Below are positions 1 to 8,309 of a stretch of DNA of 64,000 nucleotides, one piece after another (the first letter of the stretch is position 1; each line of letters begins with the position of its first letter). The stretch is from the NCBI GenBank assembly GCA_035700805.1, contig DASSOG010000063.1, forward strand, positions 1 through 64,000. The letters are read 5' to 3'. The position numbers and the translations under genes were made by a program. This DNA comes from JAGWRI01 sp035700805. GTDB lineage: Bacteria > Gemmatimonadota > Gemmatimonadetes > Gemmatimonadales > Gemmatimonadaceae. Under the pieces are notes generated by a model. The model was not told where the DNA came from and made no database searches. It saw nothing but the letters and a program-made list of their open reading frames with translations.

Positions 1-406
1 CCGCAAGCAGGTCGCCGACGATGTCCACCACCTGCGCGTCTCTCTGGACCGAGTCGGCCAGTAATGCGTTGGCGCTGGGGCGTGCTGCTACGGAACGGGC
101 TGCCGATAACGGGGCAAGTCGGTGTTTTCGCCGTGCGTCCCGCAGCGCGGTGGTCCGAGCGAGTTTGCGGAGCCAGGCGATCAGGGGACCGTTGGCCCGC
201 CACTGCTGCCGCTTTGCCCATGCCAGAACCCAAGTGCCTTGGACGATCTCATCAAACTCGTCTTGGTCGAGGGCGTACGATCGCGCGTAGGCCCGTAGTC
301 TTCCGTCGAAGAGCGACACGGCCCGCGCGAAGGCCTGATGGTCGCCGCGCCGGAATGCTGAAGCGAACACGGGCTCCAATGAGGGCTCCCGCGAACGCGG
401 TCGCAT
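1..406 (-). CDS. ECF-type RNA polymerase sigma factor, N-terminal part (runs off left edge)
   Basis: Translating the minus strand from the ATG at 406 gives an open frame to the window edge (135 codons seen). Residues about 15-90 look like sigma-70 region 2: an acidic patch (DQDEFDEIVQGTWVLAWA) followed by GPLIAWLRKLAR and a basic RR-K-R segment, the usual core-binding and -10 recognition layout of ECF sigma factors. Region 4 would lie beyond the window. The family directs RNA polymerase to alternative promoters, often with an anti-sigma partner; no partner is visible here. The start is chosen because it gives a short leader before region 2. The two rightward reading frames over the same bases look like shadows. 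Confidence 0.75.
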   Translation of the reverse strand, partial: MRPRSREPSLEPVFASAFRRGDHQAFARAVSLFDGRLRAYARSYALDQDEFDEIVQGTWVLAWAKRQQWRANGPLIAWLRKLARTTALRDARRKHRLAPLSAARSVAARPSANALLADSVQRDAQVVDIVGDLLA

Positions 407-615
407 GCATGGATTGCGCATACGTCTGTCCTGACTTTGGAGACTACGCGAGGCTGCCAAGACGATCCCTGCGCAATGTCGTGCGCAATGGCTGCGATAG
501 CAAGACCAAGGGCGGCATAATCTCCCATCGGCCTGCCGGAGGAGCACACGCAGGGATCAGCGCGGTAGGAGGGGGCACGCGATGCACGAATCGGCGACGC
601 TGAGGAAAATCGCCA
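407..615. other. Gap between the sigma factor gene and tRNA-Gln
   Basis: This 209-bp stretch lies upstream of the leftward sigma-factor gene and downstream of the leftward tRNA-Gln. Open frames crossing it have no recognisable domain. It presumably holds the sigma gene's promoter, but I see no convincing -35/-10 pair. Confidence 0.4.
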
Positions 616-686
616 TTGCCCCCGGTGGATTCGAACCACCATTCTCGGATCCAAAGTCCGATGTCCTGCCGTTGGACGAGGGGGCA
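616..686 (-). tRNA. tRNA-Gln (anticodon UUG)
   Basis: The minus strand folds as a full cloverleaf: a 7-bp acceptor (TGCCCCC with GGGGGCA), D arm GTCC/GGAC, anticodon stem TCGGA/TCCGA with loop CTTTGGA (anticodon TTG), and T arm GGTGG/CCACC with loop TTCGAAT. The discriminator is A and CCA is not encoded. The length of 71 nt is slightly short but complete. It lies 17 bp downstream of the ispE stop on the same strand, so it may be read with that gene group. Confidence 0.95.
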
Positions 687-703
687 GCGGAAGCCCCCAC
701 AAC

Positions 704-1624
704 CTAGTCGATCGGTCGGACCGGAACAACGTGAGCGGCCGTGCGCGTCTCCACCAGGCGCGCCCCCTCCACCTCGCCCGCCGACAGTGCGCGCGCGCCC
801 TCGTCATACACGCCGAACACCGTAGAGCCCGACCCGGCCAGCAGCGCGATCCGCGCCCCGGCCTTCTCCAGCGCCCGGCGCCACGCCGCAATCTCCGGAT
901 GCCGCGCCTCAACGACTCCCTCGAATTCGTTGCCGGCCACTTCCTCCACCTCGTTCCAACTGGAGAGCGCCGCCGCCGGCAGGAGCGACCCCACGGGCTC
1001 GTACGGCGCGCGCGACTCGGTGAGCCACCGGTACGCGTCGGCCGTGGACACCCCGAACGACGGCACCAGCAACTGCACGCGCCGCCTGGGCAGGGGCACC
1101 AGCCCCAGCATCCGCTCGCCACGCCCCCACGCCCAGGCCACGGGGGTCTCGGTGGCCATGAATGGCACGTCGGCCCCCAGGCGGGCGGCCAATTCCAGTA
1201 CGCGTATGCCCATCGGCCTGGGCGCCAGCATCTCCAGGATGCGCAGCACTGCGCCGGCGTCGGCGCTCCCGCCGCCCAGGCCGCCCCCCACGGGGATGCG
1301 CTTCGTGACCTCGATCGCAAAGCCCCCCGGCCATCCGGTGGCCTGCTGGTACGCGACGGCCGCCCGATAGGCCAGGTTCTGCTCCGGCGGTCCCAGCCCG
1401 GCGTCGGGGATCACGTCGCCCGTGCACACGATGCTTCGTCCGTCCACCCCGGTACGCACGGTGACGTCGTCGGCCAGGTCCAGGCGCTGGAACACGGTCT
1501 CGATCTGGTGATACCCCGAGGCCTCCCGGCCCAGGACGCGCAGCAGCAGGTTCACCTTGGCCTGCGCCGACGTACGGCCGGCCCGCGCCGGGCCGTCGGT
1601 GGGCGTGGGTGCTGGCGTCGCCAT
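704..1624 (-). CDS. ispE: 4-diphosphocytidyl-2-C-methyl-D-erythritol kinase
   Basis: A GHMP-family kinase of 306 residues that phosphorylates CDP-methylerythritol in the non-mevalonate (MEP) route to isopentenyl diphosphate. Residues 21-45 carry the family start (AQAKVNLLLRVLG, then GYHQIETVF). The ATP-binding loop PVGGGLGGGSADAG lies near residues 111-124 and a C-terminal GSGSTVFG motif is present. The start is the ATG at 1624, which overlaps the stop of the upstream membrane-protein gene (ATGA), so the two are probably translated together. A longer frame to 1759 would lie inside that neighbour. The GHMP loop is intact, so the enzyme should be active. Confidence 0.95.
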   Translation of the reverse strand: MATPAPTPTDGPARAGRTSAQAKVNLLLRVLGREASGYHQIETVFQRLDLADDVTVRTGVDGRSIVCTGDVIPDAGLGPPEQNLAYRAAVAYQQATGWPGGFAIEVTKRIPVGGGLGGGSADAGAVLRILEMLAPRPMGIRVLELAARLGADVPFMATETPVAWAWGRGERMLGLVPLPRRRVQLLVPSFGVSTADAYRWLTESRAPYEPVGSLLPAAALSSWNEVEEVAGNEFEGVVEARHPEIAAWRRALEKAGARIALLAGSGSTVFGVYDEGARALSAGEVEGARLVETRTAAHVVPVRPID

Positions 1625-2652
1625 CAGGAAGCAACCTCGTCGTTCCGATGCGCCGCCACCTGCTGGAAGTCGCGGTACGTCAGTCCCGCCCGGCTCAGGT
1701 ACCAGAGGCCGAGGACGGTGATCGGGATGTATGACACAACGTGAAAGGTGATGGCCCACGCCGCCGCGGCGGTGGCGGGGATGGCGAATGCCGCCAGCCC
1801 CACCCGGGCGCCAATTTCAAAGACTCCCGCGAACCCCGGCGTGCTGGGCATCGACACGAAGGCGACGATCACGCCCTGCACGAACAGCGCCGCCGCCAGG
1901 GAGGCATTGATGTGCAGCGCCCGAAACCCGATCCAGAACGCCAGGGCGTTCAGCAGCCACATCACCAGCGCCCAGAAGAGCACCAGCAGGAACCGCCTGG
2001 GGCTCCGCACCACGCGCAGTCCTTCCTCGAAACCCTCCAGCAGCGCGGTGCCCCGCGCCTCGATGCCAGGCGCCACGCGCCGGGCCACGCGCCGAAAGAG
2101 TGAGATGGCCACCTGCGGGCGCGCGGCCACCGCGATGATGACGGCAAAGCCAATGGCCGGCAGGGCAATGGCCAGGGTCGCGGCGCTGCGCGCCGAGACG
2201 CCGGCAAAGTCCGCCACGCCAAGGAAATGCGGATCGAGCATGGCGGCGGCCATCATCAGCAGCACCGCGGCGGCGTCAAACAACCGGTCCACCACCAGCG
2301 AGGCCAGCGAACTGGTGAAGCGCACGTCGGGCCGTTCGCGCGTGAGGGCGTACGCGCGCGCCAGTTCCCCGAGGCGCGCCGGCAGGAGGTTGTTAGCCAT
2401 CATCCCGATGGCCACGGCGCGCCACCGGGGCCCGAAGGGAAGCCCGGGTGCCACGGGGTCCAGGATTACGCCCCAGCGGATGGCCCGCACGGGAAAGATG
2501 GAGGTGGCCACGATGCTGCAGAGCAGCACGAGCCACGGGTTCGCCCCCCGCAGGCGCTGGCCCAGGTCGGCCCACGGCACTCCGTGCAGGGCCCACCACA
2601 GTCCCGCGACGCTCAGCGCAATGCCGAGCGCAGCCTGCCACCGCCGCTTCAC
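1624..2652 (-). CDS. YbhN/UPF0104-type lysylphosphatidylglycerol synthetase-like membrane protein
   Basis: An integral membrane protein of 342 residues with about eight hydrophobic segments. The motif NNLLPARLGELARAY (near residues 92-106) and the following VVDRLFD are hallmarks of the family that includes the flippase half of MprF and the YbhN proteins. Related proteins move or modify lipids, but the substrate of stand-alone members is mostly unknown. There is no synthetase domain, so lysyl-lipid synthesis is not expected. It sits between the Hpt-like gene (3-bp gap) and ispE (4-bp overlap), suggesting one transcript. A role in lipid-carrier handling next to isoprenoid synthesis is only a guess. 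Confidence 0.85.
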   Translation of the reverse strand: MKRRWQAALGIALSVAGLWWALHGVPWADLGQRLRGANPWLVLLCSIVATSIFPVRAIRWGVILDPVAPGLPFGPRWRAVAIGMMANNLLPARLGELARAYALTRERPDVRFTSSLASLVVDRLFDAAAVLLMMAAAMLDPHFLGVADFAGVSARSAATLAIALPAIGFAVIIAVAARPQVAISLFRRVARRVAPGIEARGTALLEGFEEGLRVVRSPRRFLLVLFWALVMWLLNALAFWIGFRALHINASLAAALFVQGVIVAFVSMPSTPGFAGVFEIGARVGLAAFAIPATAAAAWAITFHVVSYIPITVLGLWYLSRAGLTYRDFQQVAAHRNDEVAS

Positions 2653-2655
2653 TCG

Positions 2656-4164
2656 CTACTCCGCGAGCGCGAGGTCGAGCAGGTCGAACAGCTCGCTGAG
2701 CAGGTCGGGCGACGGGGGACCGCCGAGGCTGCGAATCTGGTCGCGGATCTGGACAGCGCGCTCGACGGCCGCGCGCCCGTGATACAGCAGCGCGTCGATG
2801 GGCACGACGGGGACATCCACGGGCGTCGGCTTCGCGAATGGCTGCGCCGAGAAGGCGTCGAGGGCGGCGATGCCCTGATCCAGCGGCGATGTCGAGGCCA
2901 TGGCAGGCGTGGGCGTCGCCACGGCCGCAGGAGCCGGGGCCGGAGTGCGCGCGGTGGCGGGCGTGGGCGCGGGCGCAGCAGGGGTGTGCGCAGATGGCGT
3001 GTGGCTCATTTCGGCCGGCAGCGCGTCCGGTTGCGCAATTGCCTGGACGATCCGGTCCACGGTCTCCAGCGCCTGGTCATCCACCCGGTCGGCCACGTTG
3101 GCGTGGGCGGCGACGAGGCCCGCGACGGATTCCTCGCCAAAGCTCTCAGCGGTCTGCCGGATATTGCGGAGCACGCGGCGCAGGTCGCGACGGGCGCGTT
3201 CGCGCACCTGCGGATCCTGGGTGGCGCGGATGGACGCCACCACGCCGCGCAGGTGTTCGGCCAGGCTCACGGCCTCCATGCGGAAGCGCTGCCTGGGTGT
3301 GGTGGGCGGGTTGGGCGCCGCCGACACGACGTGCGGGCCGTCGTCATTGTAGAACAGTGATGCGATGGGGACGATCCGGGCGGACTCAGTGCCGGTGTTT
3401 TCCGCGGCGTCCGCCGCGGCCACGAACCGATCGTACTCCGGCGAGGGCTCGCTGGCGGCGCGGCCGTCGCGCAGGGCGGCCGCGATGCGCCTGAGCAGGG
3501 CGGAGGCAGCCTGGAGCAGTTCGACGTTCTCGGTGGACAGGGAGGCCTGGCCGAGTTCGAGCGGGTGGGCGGCGTTCTCCGCCGCCTCGGCCACCTCGGG
3601 CAACGGGGGCAGGTCCTTGAGGCCGGCCACGCCGCGCAGGGCGCGCACCCGGCTGAGCACGGCACTGACACTGCCGGCGTTGTCGGGGCGGGCGAGGACG
3701 AGCTCGAGGCCGGCGGCAATGTTGGCGGTCTCACTCACCAGGAAGGAGGGCGCCGCTCCGGTGGCCACCACGGGGGTGGTGCGGCGGGGAGCGGGGGCAA
3801 AGGCGGCCAGTTCGCTGGCGCGCGCGGCGGCGCGCCGATTTTCGGTGTCACCCCAGCTACGCACCGCGCGCACCAGGATCTTCAATTCATCCACCGCCGA
3901 TGTCATGGCGCCGCGCAGGGCGGCGTTCCATTCGAGCACTCCGTCCCGGGTCGCGCGGCCAATTCCCTCCACGGCGGCGGCCAGTTCGGCAAAGGCCGGG
4001 AGCCTGGCCATCGTCGCCGCCCCGCGCAGCGCGCGCGCCGTGCGCTGCATCGCCTCGCCGTCGGGCACGCTATCGCGCGCGCGCAGGAGGAGGCCATCGA
4101 GTTGCTCGATGTACTCCGTGGCTTCCATTGCGAAGAAGTCGATGAAACCGCCTGGCGCCGTCAT
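2656..4164 (-). CDS. Protein with three Hpt-like helical bundles lacking the phospho-histidine
   Basis: This 502-residue protein looks like three histidine-phosphotransfer (Hpt) modules joined by Pro/Ala-rich linkers, with a long Ala/Pro/Thr linker near residues 385-435. Each module has the helix motif that normally reads xHxLKGxA, but with Arg for His: TARALRGAA (R44), RVRALRGVA (R174) and LRNIRQTAESFG (R333). The third aligns without a gap to the canonical AHTLKGSAATFG pattern. There is no kinase, CheW-like or receiver domain. It therefore probably cannot carry phosphate and may act as a scaffold or decoy for a response regulator. pdxJ lies 34 bp upstream and the YbhN-like gene 3 bp downstream. 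The domain call rests on eye alignment. Confidence 0.65.
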   Translation of the reverse strand: MTAPGGFIDFFAMEATEYIEQLDGLLLRARDSVPDGEAMQRTARALRGAATMARLPAFAELAAAVEGIGRATRDGVLEWNAALRGAMTSAVDELKILVRAVRSWGDTENRRAAARASELAAFAPAPRRTTPVVATGAAPSFLVSETANIAAGLELVLARPDNAGSVSAVLSRVRALRGVAGLKDLPPLPEVAEAAENAAHPLELGQASLSTENVELLQAASALLRRIAAALRDGRAASEPSPEYDRFVAAADAAENTGTESARIVPIASLFYNDDGPHVVSAAPNPPTTPRQRFRMEAVSLAEHLRGVVASIRATQDPQVRERARRDLRRVLRNIRQTAESFGEESVAGLVAAHANVADRVDDQALETVDRIVQAIAQPDALPAEMSHTPSAHTPAAPAPTPATARTPAPAPAAVATPTPAMASTSPLDQGIAALDAFSAQPFAKPTPVDVPVVPIDALLYHGRAAVERAVQIRDQIRSLGGPPSPDLLSELFDLLDLALAE

Positions 4165-4198
4165 TCCTGCTCCGGTGAGAGTGCCCCGCGCCCCGAAA

Positions 4199-4963
4199 TT
4201 AGGATGCTCGGCGCGCGGCGTCCATTGCGCGCCTCATTTCGCGTACTGCCTCGGCGATGCCCACGAACACTGCCCGGGTGACGATGGCATGCCCGATGTT
4301 CAGTTCCTCGCACGCCGGAAGGGCCGCCACGGGGCCCACATTGGCGAGCGTCAGCCCGTGGCCCGCGTGGACCGCGAGCCCCAGCGAGGCCGCGTATTCC
4401 GCCGCGTGCACGAGCGCGTGCAGCGGTGCGGCCTCCCCAACCTGGTTGGCATACGTTCCGGTGTGGAGTTCCACGGCCCGGGCGCCGAGGTCGCGTGACC
4501 GGCGCACGGCCTCGTCTGTGGGGTCGATGAACAGGCTCGACCGGATGCCGGCCGCGTTGAGGCGCGCGATCCCGGCGGCGAGGCGTCGCTCGTCGCGTCC
4601 CAGGTTGAGGCCGCCCTCGGTGGTGAGTTCCTCGCGTTTCTCCGGCACCAGCGTGGCCTGGTGTGGGCGCAGCCGCTCGGCCACGGCAAGCATCTCCTCG
4701 GTGCACGCCATTTCGAGGTTGAACGCCGTGGCGATACCGGCCGAGATGCGTTCGACGTCCGCGTCCTGGATGTGGCGGCGGTCCTCGCGCAGGTGGGCGG
4801 TGATCCCGTCGGCGCCGGCGCGCTCGCACTCGAGTGCGGCGGCGTACGGATCGGGCTCCAGGCCGCGGCGCGCCTGCCGCAGCGTGGCGACATGATCGAT
4901 GTTGATGTACAGGCGCTGGTGCAGTGCCGGGGTGTGTCCGGCGTCTGTTGCTCGCATGGTCAC
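4199..4963 (-). CDS. pdxJ: Pyridoxine 5'-phosphate synthase
   Basis: PdxJ condenses 3-amino-2-oxopropyl phosphate with 1-deoxyxylulose 5-phosphate to make pyridoxine phosphate, the last ring-forming step of the DXP-dependent vitamin B6 route. The 254 residues match the family length. The signature INIDHVATLRQARRG lies near residues 20-34, followed by GADGITAHLREDRRHI, the EMA segment and a C-terminal LNIGHAIV phosphate-binding stretch. ATG at 4963 or 4957 could start; the latter removes two residues. It heads the leftward group that continues into the Hpt-like gene. The 5' end is only about 30-40 bp from a divergent lipoprotein gene. Confidence 0.96.
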   Translation of the reverse strand: MTMRATDAGHTPALHQRLYINIDHVATLRQARRGLEPDPYAAALECERAGADGITAHLREDRRHIQDADVERISAGIATAFNLEMACTEEMLAVAERLRPHQATLVPEKREELTTEGGLNLGRDERRLAAGIARLNAAGIRSSLFIDPTDEAVRRSRDLGARAVELHTGTYANQVGEAAPLHALVHAAEYAASLGLAVHAGHGLTLANVGPVAALPACEELNIGHAIVTRAVFVGIAEAVREMRRAMDAARRAS

Positions 4964-5002
4964 GGCCCGTTAGGTTCGCATCGAGACCCAGTGGAGAGAT
5001 GC

Positions 5003-5479
5003 GTGCGGAAGTTAATCATCGGTATTGCACTTGCCGTGACGTGGGGATGCCGGTCGGGGTCACCCATGGCTTCAGGGCGTTCGATGCCGGTGGCCCCGTC
5101 GGGCAACGTGACGGGAGCGGGCACGCCGGCGGCGGCCATTGATGCCTTCATGGCCGCGATCAAGGCCACCGACCTGCAGGCGCTGGGCGCCATCTGGGGC
5201 ACCCCGAACGGGCCGGCCCGCTCGCAGATGGACATGACCCAGTTGCAGCAGCGGGAGCTGACCATGCTCTGCTACCTGGCGCATGACTCGTACGCGGTGT
5301 TGAGCGACGCCCCGGCCTTGCATGGCACCCGCACGTATGCCGTCCAGTTGAAGTACCAGACCATTACCCATGTGGGACAGTTCGACGTGGGGCAGGCCTC
5401 GGACGGTCGGTACTACGTATATTCCATCAAGAACTTCGCCGAATTCCAGGACGTGTGCGCGAGGAAGAAGGGTGGGTAA
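5003..5479 (+). CDS. Small exported protein, probable lipoprotein, unknown function
   Basis: A 158-residue protein with a GTG start. Its first 16 residues form a signal with a Cys (VRKLIIGIALAVTWGC). The lipobox (TWGC) is poor, so lipidation is likely rather than certain. The mature part has a folded region of about 110 residues that begins AAIDAFMAAIKATDLQALGAIWG, reminiscent of SnoaL/NTF2-like proteins, but I do not recognise the family. GTG at 4991 is an alternative start, and a GGAGAG at 4993-4998 sits close before 5003. It is divergent from pdxJ and converges on the epimerase gene. Confidence 0.7.
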   Translation: MRKLIIGIALAVTWGCRSGSPMASGRSMPVAPSGNVTGAGTPAAAIDAFMAAIKATDLQALGAIWGTPNGPARSQMDMTQLQQRELTMLCYLAHDSYAVLSDAPALHGTRTYAVQLKYQTITHVGQFDVGQASDGRYYVYSIKNFAEFQDVCARKKGG

Positions 5480-5489
5480 GCTGCCGCGG

Positions 5490-5900
5490 TCAGTGTTCGC
5501 TCAGTTCCACCAGGACGCCGCCGGTGGACGCGGGATGCAGGAATGCGATGCGCTTGCCTTCGGCGCCAACGCGCGGATGTTCGTCGATCAGTCGGAGTCC
5601 GGCGGCGCGGCAGCGGGCGAGCGTGGCGTCCAGGTCATCCACGGCAAAGCACACATGGTGGATTCCGGGGCCGCGACGGGCCAGGAACTTCTGGATGGGG
5701 GATCCGGGTTCTTCTGCCTCAAGGAGTTCGATCAGGGATTCACCGGCCGCCACGCCGGCAATGCGGGCGCCGTCAGCATCGTCGAGCGCCACCTCGGGCA
5801 TGCCGAGGACGTCTCGATAGAAGGGCAGGATCGCGTCCAGCGCAGTCACGGCAATCCCGATATGGGCAATGCGGGTGCCGCGTGGTGGGGATGCGGACAT
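5490..5900 (-). CDS. mce: Methylmalonyl-CoA epimerase
   Basis: A VOC (glyoxalase-fold) protein of 136 residues that interconverts (2S)- and (2R)-methylmalonyl-CoA between propionyl-CoA carboxylase and the mutase. Two beta-alpha-beta-beta-beta units are visible. Metal-ligand motifs include HIGIAV at the N-terminus, GIHHVCFAVDD in the middle and a C-terminal GVLVELSEH. The ATG at 5900 (MSASPPRG) gives the standard length; a start at 5930 would add ten unlikely residues. It ends 10 bp from the convergent lipoprotein gene and starts 83 bp from the divergent trxA. The carboxylase and mutase are not in the window. Confidence 0.93.
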   Translation of the reverse strand: MSASPPRGTRIAHIGIAVTALDAILPFYRDVLGMPEVALDDADGARIAGVAAGESLIELLEAEEPGSPIQKFLARRGPGIHHVCFAVDDLDATLARCRAAGLRLIDEHPRVGAEGKRIAFLHPASTGGVLVELSEH

Positions 5901-5983
5901 GGCAAGCGCTCCAACAAGGTGTGGGCGCACTCAACATAATAGTAGGCGGCGCCCCGGGCAGGGGCGCGCCGGGAGAGAGCAGG

Positions 5984-6310
5984 ATGTCGAATGCGACAGC
6001 GGTGACCGACGCGACGTTTGAGCAGGAAGTGGAGAAGAGCTCCGGGCTCACGATCGTGGACTTCTGGGCGACGTGGTGCGGCCCCTGCCGCATGATCGGG
6101 CCCGTGCTGGACCAGCTGGCCGTCGAGTACGATGGCAAGGTGAAGGTGGCCAAGCTGGACGTGGATACGAACATCAAGACCGCCACGCGGTTCAACGTGC
6201 GGTCCATTCCGTTGCTGTTGTTCTTCAAGGATGGCAAGGTGGTGGACCAGATCGTGGGCGCCGTGCCGCGTCAGCACATCGAGACCAAGCTGCAGCAGCA
6301 CGCGGCCTGA
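5984..6310 (+). CDS. trxA: Thioredoxin
   Basis: A cytoplasmic thioredoxin of 108 residues with the redox site WCGPC (Cys32 and Cys35), the preceding DFWATW strand, and the cis-proline loop RSIPLLLFFKDGK. It reduces protein disulfides using electrons from thioredoxin reductase. The start at 5984 follows a purine-rich GGGAGAG ribosome-binding site. A CATAAT hexamer at 5935-5940 could be its -10 box, with no clear -35. A stem-loop 15 bp after the stop probably ends the transcript. All expected residues are present and the length is typical. Confidence 0.97.
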   Translation: MSNATAVTDATFEQEVEKSSGLTIVDFWATWCGPCRMIGPVLDQLAVEYDGKVKVAKLDVDTNIKTATRFNVRSIPLLLFFKDGKVVDQIVGAVPRQHIETKLQQHAA

Positions 6311-6324
6311 ACCGCGCCGCACGA

Positions 6325-6349
6325 ACGCCGGGCACTTTCGGCCCGGCGT
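6325..6349 (+). terminator. Stem-loop after trxA
   Basis: A perfect 9-bp stem ACGCCGGGC / GCCCGGCGT encloses a 7-nt loop, 15 bp after the trxA stop. No T-tract follows, so it may be a weak or Rho-assisted terminator. Confidence 0.5.
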
Positions 6350-6462
6350 CCGTGTTGCCCCGCGTGCGCGCGTAGCGCACATTTCGCCTGGGAGGCCGAG
6401 GCCGGCCTTCCAGGCGTTCGTGTCTGCGCCCGTGCCCTCCCCGCCATCGCGTGCCCCGCAGG

Positions 6463-7440
6463 ATGCCGTCCAACATCTCCGCCCTCCGCTTTCCCTATGC
6501 TCGCGTGCTGCTGCCGCGCACGCGGCTGGCGTACATCCACGTGCGCAACCTGCTCACCGACGCCAAGCGCGACCGCTCGGCCCGGGTCTCGGCGTACGTC
6601 GCCGTGTGGCTGCCGGAGGAGTTCGTGGTGTTCTACCTCCTGGGCGGCGAGGCGGTGAATGCCACCATCTCGGATGCCGCGGGCGCGCGCGCCGTGAACA
6701 TTGCCAGCGCGCTCGACCGGATTCCGCCGGAGCCTGAATACGGCGACATCTGCTTTCACGAGGCCGACGAGGAGCAGCTCGCGTGCATGTTCGCCTCGCT
6801 GTCGCGCGAGCCGGAGCCCTGGGCGCAGGGGATGCACGCCGCTGACCCGGCGGAACTATTCCCATACCTGGATGCGATGACGTTCGATGGATTCACGGAG
6901 ATCGTGGCGGACGGCACCGTGAATTACCTGGTGTTCAGCAACGGCACCGTGCACCGGGCCTTCCTGTCCACCACGCACCACGGCACCACGGTGGACCGCG
7001 TGGCCAAGATGTTCGCGCGCGAGGGAAAGGCCGAGGGTACGCGGGTACGCCGCTGGCCAGGCGTGGCGACGCTTCCCGTCCAGGCGTCGCCGGCGCTCGT
7101 GCAGGCGTATCGCGAGCTGGCGGCGCAGGTGGTGGAGCGCCTGGCGGCTGACGGGCATGACGGCGCGCCGGCGCTGGCGGAGCAGGCACGGGTGAACCTG
7201 GTGGCGCAGCATGCGGCGCTCGATGGATTCAGCTTCAACGGCCGTCCGGCGGGAGAGATGCTGGCGGACAAGCAGGCGGTGACGGCGGCGGTGGGCGCGT
7301 GGCTGAAGGAGTTCCTGTTTGCCGCCACCGATCACGAGACCAGCTCACCCGCCGCGGTGCTGAAGGAGCTGACCTGGAATCGGCGACACATGTTCCAGTC
7401 GGCGGGGCTGTACGAGCAGTTGCCGTGGAAGGTGTTGTGA
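6463..7440 (+). CDS. Conserved-looking hypothetical protein
   Basis: A soluble protein of 325 residues without signal peptide or membrane segments. I do not recognise the family. It opens with a beta-rich segment (ALRFPYARVLLPRTRLAYIH), then a region about roughly 100 residues long rich in hydrophobic strands (YVAVWLPEEFVVFYLLGGEA), and ends in a helical C-terminal half. The ATG at 6463 is preferred over 6451. Its stop overlaps the GTG of rsmI (GTGA), so the two are coupled, although rsmI is more often found elsewhere. Base composition matches its neighbours and there are no signs of transfer. Confidence 0.8.
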   Translation: MPSNISALRFPYARVLLPRTRLAYIHVRNLLTDAKRDRSARVSAYVAVWLPEEFVVFYLLGGEAVNATISDAAGARAVNIASALDRIPPEPEYGDICFHEADEEQLACMFASLSREPEPWAQGMHAADPAELFPYLDAMTFDGFTEIVADGTVNYLVFSNGTVHRAFLSTTHHGTTVDRVAKMFAREGKAEGTRVRRWPGVATLPVQASPALVQAYRELAAQVVERLAADGHDGAPALAEQARVNLVAQHAALDGFSFNGRPAGEMLADKQAVTAAVGAWLKEFLFAATDHETSSPAAVLKELTWNRRHMFQSAGLYEQLPWKVL

Positions 7441-8309
7441 GCGCGCATCGGGATGGCGGCGGGGGAGGCGGCGGGGGCGCAGCCACCGGTCGCCTCTTTG
7501 TGGTCAGCACCCCCATTGGCAACATGGGGGATTTTTCTTTTCGGGGGGTCGAGGTCCTGCAGTCGGTGAGCGTGGTGCTGGCCGAGGACACGCGGCACTC
7601 GCGACACCTGCTGGAGCGGTACGCCATTGCCACTCCCATGCGCGCGTACCACGAACACAATGAAGCGCGCCAGGTGCCACGCGTCCTGACGGAGTTGGCC
7701 GCGGGGCAGGATGTGGCGCTGGTGAGCGATGCCGGCACGCCGCTGGTCTCGGATCCCGGCGCGCGGCTGGTGCGCGCGGCCATTGATGCCGGCTACGCGG
7801 TGGTGCCCGTGCCTGGGGCGTCCGCCGTGCTGGCCGCGCTGGTGGCGTCGGGGCTGCCGGCGCAGCCGTTCACGTTCATGGGGTTCCTGGCGCGAAGCGG
7901 GGCCGAGCGCACTCGGCAGCTCGCGCTGGTGTCGGAGTCGCCCGTGACCGTGGTGCTGTACGAGGCGCCGGGGCGGGTGGCCGCGACGCTGCAGGCGCTG
8001 GTGGAGCGCACGGAGGCGACGCGGGAGGCGGTGGTGGCGCGCGAACTGACCAAGGTGCACGAAGAGGTCCGCCGGGGAACGCTGGCCGAACTTGCCGCGT
8101 ACTATTCCGGGACGCCGCCCAAGGGGGAAGTCGTGCTGGTGATTGCGGGCGCACCGCCGCGCGCGCCGGATGCATCGGAACTCGTGGCGCGCGCGCGCGA
8201 GCTGCGCGGCCAGGGGTACAGTGCCCGGGATACCGCCGCGGCGCTGGTGCGTGAGTTTGCGGCGCCCCGGAATGAGGCGTATCGGCTGGCGCAGGAGGCG
8301 TTGGAGTGA
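7437..8309 (+). CDS. rsmI: 16S rRNA 2'-O-ribose C1402 methyltransferase
   Basis: RsmI methylates the ribose of C1402 in the decoding centre of 16S rRNA using S-adenosylmethionine. The 290 residues are of normal length. The tetrapyrrole-methylase fold begins at LFVVSTPIGNMGDFSFR, followed by AEDTRHSRHLL, the SAM loop VALVSDAGTPLVSDPG, and FMGFLAR and YEAPGR further on. The GTG start at 7437 overlaps the previous stop. An upstream frame from 7299 lies inside the neighbour. An eight-glycine run (residues 7-14) precedes the domain and is an unusual N-terminal tail. It overlaps the next gene by GTGA. Confidence 0.96.
   Translation: MSAHRDGGGGGGGGAATGRLFVVSTPIGNMGDFSFRGVEVLQSVSVVLAEDTRHSRHLLERYAIATPMRAYHEHNEARQVPRVLTELAAGQDVALVSDAGTPLVSDPGARLVRAAIDAGYAVVPVPGASAVLAALVASGLPAQPFTFMGFLARSGAERTRQLALVSESPVTVVLYEAPGRVAATLQALVERTEATREAVVARELTKVHEEVRRGTLAELAAYYSGTPPKGEVVLVIAGAPPRAPDASELVARARELRGQGYSARDTAAALVREFAAPRNEAYRLAQEALE

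Noticed and set aside
181..1320. A leftward frame spanning tRNA-Gln and part of ispE
   Set aside because: It crosses a tRNA and a clear enzyme gene. The sigma factor nearby lies in a different frame.
7456..7482. Phase-variable poly-G tract at the rsmI start
   Set aside because: The run is interrupted by C and A and encodes glycine; no long single-base tract is present.
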